Shown piece after piece: positions 1 to 4,697 of a stretch of DNA of 5,121 nucleotides. Each line of letters begins with the position of its first letter. Position 1 is the first letter of the stretch. Made by a program: the position numbers and the translations under genes. The notes under the pieces are model-generated. The model saw only the letters and a list, made by a program, of their open reading frames with translations, ran no database searches and was not told the DNA's origin. Origin of the DNA: an uncultured Actinomyces sp. (GTDB lineage Bacteria; Actinomycetota; Actinomycetes; Actinomycetales; Actinomycetaceae); NCBI GenBank assembly GCA_938030835.1, contig CALHID010000307.1, forward strand, positions 1 to 5,121, in the 5' to 3' direction.

Positions 1-295
1 TGCGCTCGTGGCCGGAGTAGGTGTGGATAACGTACCAGTCACCGGGAGACATGTAGAGCTCACGGCGCAGCTTCTCGATGGGATCATCCTCGCTCGAGGC
101 CGCTTCCGCAGCTGCTTCCTCGACGCCAGCAATCGCTTCGCCTTCTTCAAGAGCTTCCTTGCGCTCTTCGGGGGCGTCTTCAAGGCGCTCTTCGCGCTCA
201 TCCTCGCGCTGTGCAGCGGTCTCCAGCTCACCTTCGGGGGCGATTCCACCGTCAAAAGTATCGGGTTCCTGGCCCTCGATCTTGTCCTGGCTCAC
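1..295 (-). CDS. nusG: Transcription termination/antitermination protein NusG, N-terminal part (runs off the window)
   Basis: NusG binds RNA polymerase and modulates elongation, pausing and Rho-dependent termination, and couples transcription to translation. Only the first 98 codons are present; the gene continues leftward past base 1. The GTG start (293-295) is supported by a perfect AGGAGG at 303-308 with a 7-nt spacer. Residues 1-84 form a strongly acidic, Glu/Ala-rich, low-complexity extension, probably disordered or helical. Residues 85-98 read GDWYVIHTYSGHER, the recognisable first strand of the NGN domain. Long acidic N-termini are common in actinobacterial NusG, whereas the E. coli protein starts almost directly at the NGN domain. 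The gene lies 91 bp behind secE, with a hairpin in the gap. Identification is firm from the NGN motif and the secE neighbour; the KOW domain lies outside the window. Confidence 0.95.
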   Translation of the reverse strand, partial: MSQDKIEGQEPDTFDGGIAPEGELETAAQREDEREERLEDAPEERKEALEEGEAIAGVEEAAAEAASSEDDPIEKLRRELYMSPGDWYVIHTYSGHER

Positions 296-353
296 GGGTT
301 TTCCTCCTATGGTTACCGCTTGCGCGGTGCTTCACGGCCGAGCCGTAGAAGAA

Positions 354-379
354 ACCCGCCTGCATTCCTGCGGGCGGGT
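354..379 (-). terminator. Terminator-like hairpin in the secE-nusG gap (possible attenuator)
   Basis: Read on the minus strand, an 11-bp stem (arms 369-379 and 354-364) closes on a GGAA tetraloop. It is interrupted by one A-C mismatch (positions 361/372) and is followed at once by a T-rich run, TTCTTCT. This has the shape of an intrinsic terminator with an impure T tract. Because nusG has its own strong ribosome binding site just downstream but no clear promoter of its own, partial termination (attenuation) or an RNA-processing/stability role fits better than a full stop. The function is inferred from shape only. Confidence 0.5.
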
Positions 380-386
380 CACGGTT

Positions 387-689
387 TCAGCCAAATACGA
401 TGGCACTTAGTCTACCGAATAGGAAATCAAGAATTCCAGTGAAAGCCATAACTGCGGCAACAAACACAATCACGACGATGAAGTAGGTCCACGTCTCTGA
501 TCCGCTGGGATAAACAACTTTCTTCATCTCAGCGACAACCTGAGAGACGAAGATCACCATGCGCTTGAAGATATTCGGACGCTTTTCCTGGGTCTTCTCA
601 GAGGAGGAGGCTTTACGAGAGCGCGTTGCACCGCTCTTTGTACGATCCGCCTTGGGCGATTCGTCACGGCGAGCCTGGGATCCGCTCAT
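387..689 (-). CDS. secE: Preprotein translocase subunit SecE
   Basis: SecE is the small essential membrane subunit of the SecYEG protein-export channel; it clamps and stabilises SecY. The protein has 100 residues. Residues 1-38 are a polar, Lys/Arg/Ser-rich cytoplasmic tail. Residues 41-66 carry the amphipathic SecE signature, including FVSQVVAEMKKVVYPSGSET. Residues 67-91 form one hydrophobic transmembrane segment. One transmembrane helix is the usual form outside the Enterobacteria. The start at 689 is chosen because GGAGG (694-698) lies just upstream. A longer in-frame start would run back into the tRNA and is rejected. The gene starts 27 nt after the tRNA-Trp CCA end and precedes nusG, so co-transcription from the tRNA promoter is likely. 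Confidence 0.95.
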   Translation of the reverse strand: MSGSQARRDESPKADRTKSGATRSRKASSSEKTQEKRPNIFKRMVIFVSQVVAEMKKVVYPSGSETWTYFIVVIVFVAAVMAFTGILDFLFGRLSAIVFG

Positions 690-716
690 CGTTCCTCCAA
701 TAGTTCTGCACCTAAG

Positions 717-792
717 TGGCAGGGCAGGCGGGACTCGAACCCACAACCGCCGGTTTTGGAGACCGGTGCGCTACCAATTGCGCCACTGCCCT
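717..792 (-). tRNA. tRNA-Trp (anticodon CCA), 3' CCA encoded
   Basis: A complete cloverleaf reads on the minus strand. The acceptor stem is AGGGCAG/CTGCCCT (7 bp). The D arm is GCGC/GCGC with an AATTGGTA loop. The anticodon stem is CCGGT/ACCGG with loop CTCCAAA, giving anticodon CCA (Trp). The variable loop has 5 nt, and the T arm is GTGGG/CCCGC with loop TTCGAGT. The discriminator base is G (position 720), and the 3' CCA is encoded at 717-719. The body is 73 nt, 76 with CCA. It lies directly upstream of secE, the usual actinobacterial arrangement, so the mature tRNA is probably cut from a tRNA-secE transcript. Confidence 0.97.
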
Positions 793-824
793 ACTGCAAC
801 TCTTTAAAAAGTGTTGCCTGGTTG

Positions 825-854
825 AGTTTAGGGGAGAACGCGCCCCATGTCCAA
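825..854 (-). promoter_or_regulatory. Sigma-70-type promoter for tRNA-Trp/secE(/nusG)
   Basis: On the minus strand, TTGGAC (849-854) matches TTGACA at 4 of 6 positions. It stands 18 bp from TAAACT (825-830), which fits the TANNNT -10 form. Predicted transcription would begin near 818, about 25 nt before the tRNA 5' end at 792. Location and spacing suit the tRNA operon. It is a motif match only. Confidence 0.6.
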
Positions 855-921
855 CTCATCCACGTGACAATCCCTCACAGAAGCTCAAATTGTGACTCAG
901 ACCAATAAATGACTGTGGCCA

Positions 922-936
922 TGTCACAATACTGAT
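922..936 (+). promoter_or_regulatory. Predicted leaderless promoter of the aminotransferase (-10-like CACAAT within TGTCACAAT)
   Basis: CACAAT (925-930) matches TATAAT at 4 of 6 positions and ends 6 nt before the GTG start at 937, placing the expected transcription start on the start codon itself. There is no Shine-Dalgarno sequence and no convincing -35 at 16-18 bp. The enclosing TGTCACAAT (922-930) recurs at the same distance from the next gene's start. An inverted copy of its last 8 bases, ATTGTGAC, lies upstream at 889-896. Whether this is a core promoter or a regulator site cannot be told from sequence alone. Confidence 0.45.
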
Positions 937-2151
937 GTGGATACTCAATCAGCTTCGCGTATCTCAACGCGCTTCGCCAATATCACCCCATCTGCGACCC
1001 TTGCAGTCGACGCTAAGGCTAAGGCACTGAAGGCACAGGGGCGTCCCGTTGTTGGTTTCGGCGCCGGAGAGCCGGACTTTGCTACCCCCGATTACATTGT
1101 CGAGGCGGCGCTCGAAGCAGCACGCAACCCCGCGATGTACCGCTACACCCCGGCCTCGGGCCTTCCTGCACTCAAGGAAGCAATCGCCCACAAGACACTT
1201 CGCGATTCAGGTTACGAGGTCAGCCCCGACCAGGTTTTGGTGACCAACGGTGGAAAGCAGGCGGTTTTCCAGGCCTTCGCCTCGCTGCTCAACCCCGGAG
1301 ACGAGGCCGTCCTCCCCACCCCCTACTGGACCACCTACCCCGAGGTCATCAAGCTCGCGGGCGCAACCCCGGTGGAAGTTTTCGCGGGTGCCGACCAGGA
1401 CTACAAGGTCACCGTTGATCAGCTCGAGGCCGCGCGTACCCCTCACACCAAGCTTCTTCTTCTGTGCTCGCCCTCTAATCCGACAGGCGCTGTTTATACT
1501 CCCGCTGAGCTGACAGTCATCGGTCAGTGGGCACTCAAGCACGGCGTGTGGGTGATCACCGATGAGATCTACGAGCACCTGCTCTACGACGGCGCGCAGA
1601 GCACACACATCGTCAAGTTGGTCCCCGAACTTGCCGACCAGACCATCGTGTTGAACGGTGTCGCGAAGACCTATGCGATGACCGGTTGGCGTGTAGGCTG
1701 GATGATCGGTCCTCGCGACGTGATCCGTGCAGCAACTTCCTTCCAATCGCACCTAACGTCGAATGTCAACAACATTGCTCAGTGCGCAGCAATCGCCGCC
1801 CTCAATGGCCCATTGGATGTCGTTGAACACATGCGTCAGGCATTCGATCGTCGTCGCCAGACCATGGTGAAGATGCTCCGCGAAATCAACGGACTCCAAG
1901 TTCCCACACCGAAGGGCGCCTTCTACGCCTACCCCGCGGTCAAGGATCTTCTTGGTCGAGAGATTCGCGGAAAGGTTCCAACCACTTCCGCCGAATTGGC
2001 CGACCTAATCTTGGACGAGGTCGAGGTCGCAGTCGTTCCCGGCGAGGCCTTCGGCCCCTCTGGTTTCATTCGCCTGTCCTATGCCTTGGCAGACGAAGAC
2101 CTTGTTGAGGGCGTGGGACGAATTCAGGAGCTTCTCTCCGAGGCTCGCTGA
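937..2151 (+). CDS. Pyridoxal phosphate-dependent aminotransferase, class I (aspartate aminotransferase group)
   Basis: This cytoplasmic PLP enzyme most likely transfers the amino group of aspartate to 2-oxoglutarate (oxaloacetate plus glutamate). The sequence cannot exclude other acceptors or prephenate activity, which occurs in some members of this subgroup. The 404-residue length is normal for the family. Visible motifs are GAGEPDF (42-48), the cofactor-stacking region PTPYWTTYPE (127-136), SPSNPTG with Asn181, ITDEIYEH with Asp209 and Tyr212, the Schiff-base lysine Lys244 in NGVAKTYAMTGWRVGW, and the substrate-carboxylate arginine Arg379 in GFIRLSYA. All expected catalytic residues are present. 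The GTG at 937 is the start because an in-frame stop (910-912) lies just upstream and the N-terminus ahead of PSATLAVDAKAKAL has family-like length. It lacks a Shine-Dalgarno site and seems leaderless. A strong terminator follows, so it is probably monocistronic. Confidence 0.93.
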   Translation: MDTQSASRISTRFANITPSATLAVDAKAKALKAQGRPVVGFGAGEPDFATPDYIVEAALEAARNPAMYRYTPASGLPALKEAIAHKTLRDSGYEVSPDQVLVTNGGKQAVFQAFASLLNPGDEAVLPTPYWTTYPEVIKLAGATPVEVFAGADQDYKVTVDQLEAARTPHTKLLLLCSPSNPTGAVYTPAELTVIGQWALKHGVWVITDEIYEHLLYDGAQSTHIVKLVPELADQTIVLNGVAKTYAMTGWRVGWMIGPRDVIRAATSFQSHLTSNVNNIAQCAAIAALNGPLDVVEHMRQAFDRRRQTMVKMLREINGLQVPTPKGAFYAYPAVKDLLGREIRGKVPTTSAELADLILDEVEVAVVPGEAFGPSGFIRLSYALADEDLVEGVGRIQELLSEAR

Positions 2152-2168
2152 CTCAGGGTTCCACTATG

Positions 2169-2212
2169 AAATCCCGCGCGGTAGGCGCATCGCTAGCCGT
2201 GCGGGATTTTTC
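2169..2212 (+). terminator. Intrinsic terminator after the aminotransferase
   Basis: A 13-bp stem pairs AAATCCCGCGCGG (2169-2181) with CCGTGCGGGATTT (2197-2209), with one G-U wobble. The 15-nt loop can itself fold GCG/CGC. The stem runs into a T tract (2207-2211). It begins 17 nt after the TGA stop of the aminotransferase. This is a textbook rho-independent terminator and separates the aminotransferase from the downstream hydrolase. Confidence 0.9.
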
Positions 2213-2265
2213 TTACCCTTCGTCAAGTCACACCCCAATATCGCTACCCAAATGACGCCTTGAGC

Positions 2266-2280
2266 TGTCACAATTGACAT
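2266..2280 (+). promoter_or_regulatory. Predicted leaderless promoter or operator of the hydrolase (TGTCACAAT; palindrome TGTCA-N4-TGACA)
   Basis: CACAAT (2269-2274) ends exactly 6 nt before the ATG at 2281, the same geometry as upstream of the aminotransferase, and the 9-mer TGTCACAAT (2266-2274) is identical. Here it also forms an inverted repeat, TGTCA-CAAT-TGACA (2266-2279), abutting the start codon. No Shine-Dalgarno sequence or clear -35 is visible. The role as leaderless -10, as operator, or as both is inferred. Confidence 0.45.
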
Positions 2281-3090
2281 ATGGACCTTTCGACGCGGCG
2301 AACACACCTCGACCAACCCAATGGACACGTCCTTGTCGCCCACGGTTATGGCGAGCATTCGGGACGTTTTGAAGGGCTGGTCAATGCACTTCTCCAGGCT
2401 GGCTACGATGTGTCAACCTACGACCACTACGGTCATGGCACTTCCCCAGGTCCTCGCGCCCAGGTCGATGTCGGTCTACTGATCAAGGACCACATCAGCG
2501 CACGCCAAGAGGCCCTTCAGGATTCACGCTGCGATGAATTGATCCTCTTTGGACACTCGATGGGTGGTTTGATTACCGCTGCTTCTGCGCTGATCTACCG
2601 CAAGGATTTGCGCTGCATGGTCCTCACCGGGCCCGCTTTCATTCCACTCCCCCAACTTCCTATGCCGGTAGTTGGCGGCCTCGGTAAACTCGCTCGCTAT
2701 CTGCCGGGAGTACAGGTTCCGGCGGCGCAGTCCACGCCCGAGCACTCCTTGCTTTCGCGAGATCCCAGCGTCCAAGAAGCTTTCGACGCCGATCCCCTCA
2801 ACTATCACGGCGCTCCCCCGCTTCTGACGGCCTCGACCATGGTGATTCAGGGCAAGAAAGCACTTGATCATGCGGATCGTCTCACCTGCCCCACGTTGAT
2901 TTTCCATGGCAGTGCTGATGAACTCACCTCACCGGAGGGCTCTGCAGAGTTTGTCAAGCGTGTACGCGATGTACATCCCGACGCAGATATTCACCTGCGC
3001 GTCATCGATGGGGCTTGCCACGAGGTTCTCAACGAGCCTGAGAAGGATATGGTCCTTCGTGATCTGATCCTGTGGCTCGAGAGGCACTGA
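2281..3090 (+). CDS. Alpha/beta hydrolase, monoacylglycerol lipase / lysophospholipase-like (Hydrolase_4 group)
   Basis: A serine esterase of the alpha/beta-hydrolase fold that probably cleaves a monoacylglycerol, lysophospholipid or similar ester; the real substrate is not readable from sequence. The 269-residue protein has the oxyanion-side motif HGYGEHSGRF (21-30), characteristic of the monoglyceride lipase group, and DHYGHGTSPG (48-57). The nucleophile elbow GHSMGG carries Ser93. Asp213 lies in FHGSADELTSPEGS and His247 in DGACHEVLNEP, so the catalytic triad is complete. Residues about 115-185 form the cap. No signal peptide or membrane segment is seen, so it is likely cytoplasmic. The N-terminus is compact: the HG motif arrives at residue 21, earlier than in many relatives, so the first strands are shortened. 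There is no Shine-Dalgarno site and the gene looks leaderless. It overlaps the adenosine deaminase by one base (TGATG), implying translational coupling. Confidence 0.88.
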   Translation: MDLSTRRTHLDQPNGHVLVAHGYGEHSGRFEGLVNALLQAGYDVSTYDHYGHGTSPGPRAQVDVGLLIKDHISARQEALQDSRCDELILFGHSMGGLITAASALIYRKDLRCMVLTGPAFIPLPQLPMPVVGGLGKLARYLPGVQVPAAQSTPEHSLLSRDPSVQEAFDADPLNYHGAPPLLTASTMVIQGKKALDHADRLTCPTLIFHGSADELTSPEGSAEFVKRVRDVHPDADIHLRVIDGACHEVLNEPEKDMVLRDLILWLERH

Positions 3091-4181
3091 TGGCGCCGAC
3101 GTCTATTCCCCGTCAGCCTTCTCTTACCGTTCCAGCGCCGACTCCCCCTGGGCGACGACCGCTGTCCACGCTCCCCAAAGCGCATCTTCACCTGCACTTC
3201 ACAGGCGCAATGCGCCCACAGACGCTGGTGGATATGGCGCAGGAAAAAGGCACACGCCTTCCTCCGCACCTGTTGGACTTGGATCCCTTGACCGTGCCCG
3301 CGGACGCCCGCGGATGGTTCCGTTTCCAGCGTTCCTACGATGCCGCGCGAGCTTTGGTACGCACCGAGGCTGCGATGCGGCGGATCGTTGCCGAGGCCGC
3401 GGAAGATGATGCGGCCGAGGGCTCGCGTCGCCTCGAGATGCAGGTCGACCCCACGTCTTACGCGCCCTGGGTTGGCGGGATTACTCCCGCTTTGGAGATC
3501 ATCATTGACGAGGCCATCGCCGCGGGGAAGCGCACGGGCGTTGAAGTTGCATTGATCGTTGCCGCCTCGCGAATTCGCCATCCCCTTGACGCGCGCACGC
3601 TTGCGCGTCTGGCGGTTCAGTATGCCGGTGATGGGCCCGGACAGGTTGTGGGCTTTGGTCTATCGAATGACGAGCGCATGGGCGACACCTCGGCTTTTGC
3701 GCCTTCCTTCCGCATTGCCCGCGAGGGCGGTTTGGCCTCGGTTCCTCATGGCGGTGAGCTTTTGGGACCCGAATCGGTGATGAATGTTGTTTCAGCCCTG
3801 CACCCGACGCGTTTGGGGCACGGCGTGCGCACCAGTGAAGATCCCGATTTGTTGCGGCGTTTGATTGACGCAGATATTTCTTTCGAAGTGTGTCCGACCT
3901 CGAATATTCACCTGGGGGTCTTCCCAGATTTCGCGTCGGTTCCGCTCATGCGCTTTATCGAGGCCGGCGCGCGCGTTGCTCTTTCGGCTGACGACCCCTT
4001 GTTGTTCCATTCGCGTGTGGTTGCCCAGTACGAGGCCGCGCGTGATGTTTTCGGGCTTTCTGACGTTCAGCTGGCAGATTTGGCCCGTCAATCGATTGAT
4101 GCGTCTTTGGCTAGCGAGGCCTCGAAACGCGTGTGGAAAGCGGAAATCGATCAGTGGCTCGCGGCCCCACCCGCGGTCTAA
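3090..4181 (+). CDS. Adenosine deaminase family protein
   Basis: A cytoplasmic zinc-dependent amidohydrolase-fold enzyme that most likely deaminates adenosine or a related adenine compound in purine salvage. Of its 363 residues, the first 27 or so are a proline-rich tail. The family signature LPKAHLHLHFTGAMRP follows (29-43), with metal ligands His34 and His36. HGGEL (220-224) has the metal-ligand His220 and proton-donor Glu223. RLGHG has catalytic His244, VCPTSNIHLGVF (267-278) follows, and SADDP has Asp301/Asp302. The complete zinc and catalytic set is thus present. Two changes stand out: the Asp that contacts the ribose 5'-OH in mammalian ADA is Thr38, and the usual HAGE is HGGE. Specificity could therefore differ from plain adenosine. 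The ATG at 3090 shares its A with the hydrolase TGA; a weak GAGAGG (3079-3084) precedes it. A GTG at 3072 is possible but less likely. Confidence 0.88.
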   Translation: MAPTSIPRQPSLTVPAPTPPGRRPLSTLPKAHLHLHFTGAMRPQTLVDMAQEKGTRLPPHLLDLDPLTVPADARGWFRFQRSYDAARALVRTEAAMRRIVAEAAEDDAAEGSRRLEMQVDPTSYAPWVGGITPALEIIIDEAIAAGKRTGVEVALIVAASRIRHPLDARTLARLAVQYAGDGPGQVVGFGLSNDERMGDTSAFAPSFRIAREGGLASVPHGGELLGPESVMNVVSALHPTRLGHGVRTSEDPDLLRRLIDADISFEVCPTSNIHLGVFPDFASVPLMRFIEAGARVALSADDPLLFHSRVVAQYEAARDVFGLSDVQLADLARQSIDASLASEASKRVWKAEIDQWLAAPPAV

Positions 4182-4190
4182 GCATCTCTC

Positions 4191-4220
4191 TTCACCAATA
4201 GTGCACGCGTGCACTATCAT
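4191..4220 (+). promoter_or_regulatory. Promoter of the toxin-antitoxin operon (TTCACC / TATCAT, leaderless)
   Basis: TATCAT (4215-4220) matches TATAAT at 5 of 6 positions. TTCACC (4191-4196) matches TTGACA at 4 of 6, with an 18-bp spacer. The -10 ends 6 nt before the ATG at 4227, so transcription should begin at the start codon, giving a leaderless message with no Shine-Dalgarno site. The spacer and -10 are overlaid by the palindromic operator. Confidence 0.65.
4198..4217 (+). promoter_or_regulatory. Perfect 20-bp palindromic operator, probable autoregulatory site
   Basis: ATAGTGCACGCGTGCACTAT is a perfect inverted repeat centred between 4207 and 4208. It occupies the spacer and first half of the -10 of the antitoxin promoter. 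A further degenerate half-site, TGCACTTAT (4220-4228), follows on the same strand, in phase with the right arm TGCACTAT at a 10-bp step. The downstream gene begins with an XRE-type HTH, so binding by its own product, repressing the operon, is the simplest reading. The palindrome is seen directly; the binding partner is inferred. Confidence 0.75.
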
Positions 4221-4226
4221 GCACTT

Positions 4227-4697
4227 ATGACGCGTTTTAATCGGGAGGACGCACCATTGCTTGTGCGCGACGCACGCACTGACGCCTCCCTTACACAGGC
4301 TGAACTAGCGGGGATGACCGGGATGAGCCAGTCGACCCTCGCACAAATCGAGGCTGGGAAACGTGCTGTATCCGCCGAGCTTTTAGAGAAAATTCTTCGC
4401 GCTGCCGACTACCGTCCTTCCGTGCCGCTAGCCCGCAACGCGTCCTCCATTAGCCGCTATGCCATGAAACGGGGCCTCGATTCCCTCCGCGTTTTTGGTT
4501 CCGTCGCTCAGGGAACGGACGGCTTTGAATCAGATATTGATCTGATCGGTACTCCCACCCGTGAGCTGTCACTGTTCGAACTGGCAGATATCGCCTCGTA
4601 CACAAGCGAACTCACGGGATTTCCTACCGAAGTCCACGCGGATACACAAGTACCCGAGGCCCTGCGGAACATCATTGACGAGGCGGTGCCGCTGTGA
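4227..4697 (+). CDS. HTH-fused MNT nucleotidyltransferase, MntA-type antitoxin
   Basis: Predicted antitoxin of an MNT/HEPN pair. MntA proteins neutralise their HEPN toxin by transferring AMP to a tyrosine next to its active site. The protein has 156 residues. Residues 11-60 form an XRE/Cro-CI HTH (SLTQAELAGMTGMSQSTLAQIEAGKR, 21-46, split here only by function: helix 2 about 23-30, recognition helix about 34-41). Residues 72-156 form the minimal nucleotidyltransferase domain: FGSVAQGT (90-97), Asp103 and Asp105 in ESDIDL, and probable third carboxylate Glu135 in TEVHAD. The end, VPEALRNIIDEAVPL, is typical of the family. The catalytic set looks intact. The ATG at 4227 is preferred over a GTG at 4209, which would lie inside the palindrome. 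The stop overlaps the next gene by 4 bp. Fusion to HTH suggests that one protein both represses the operon and modifies the toxin. Confidence 0.87.
   Translation: MTRFNREDAPLLVRDARTDASLTQAELAGMTGMSQSTLAQIEAGKRAVSAELLEKILRAADYRPSVPLARNASSISRYAMKRGLDSLRVFGSVAQGTDGFESDIDLIGTPTRELSLFELADIASYTSELTGFPTEVHADTQVPEALRNIIDEAVPL

Larger units (their letters stand above)
793..936. other. Divergent intergenic region between the tRNA-Trp operon and the aminotransferase
   Basis: These 144 bp hold the leftward tRNA promoter (825-854) and the rightward leaderless promoter (922-936). An inverted repeat, ATTGTGAC (889-896) and GTCACAAT (923-930), has 26 bp between its arms, and a related GTGACAAT lies at 864-871. 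No gene is visible. Confidence 0.6.

Noticed and set aside
8..442. Plus-strand open frames over nusG and the end of secE
   Set aside because: They are antisense to genes identified by motif and Shine-Dalgarno site; composition reflects the complement of an acidic repeat-like stretch.
690..746. Upstream in-frame extension of secE to 746
   Set aside because: It would translate the 3' part of the tRNA-Trp gene; the ATG at 689 has its own GGAGG and gives a normal SecE.
914..928. CRP/GlxR-like site TGTG...TCACA
   Set aside because: The spacing between TGTG and CACA is 7 nt rather than the 8 of the TGTGA-N6-TCACA consensus and the left arm has G for A; too weak to call.
1207..1752. Minus-strand open frame opposite the aminotransferase
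   Set aside because: No domain resemblance and fully antisense to a gene with all its catalytic motifs.
3072..3089. GTG start at 3072 for the deaminase
   Set aside because: The ATG at 3090 forms the common TGATG overlap with a weak GAGAGG upstream; the extra six residues add no family homology.
2991..3581. Long minus-strand open frame opposite the hydrolase and deaminase
   Set aside because: The encoded sequence is Arg/Ser-rich with no recognisable family and lies antisense to two well-supported genes; a typical high-GC shadow frame.
4209..4226. GTG start at 4209 for the HTH-MNT gene
   Set aside because: It lies inside the palindrome and upstream of the predicted transcription start; the ATG at 4227 fits the HTH domain and the promoter geometry.
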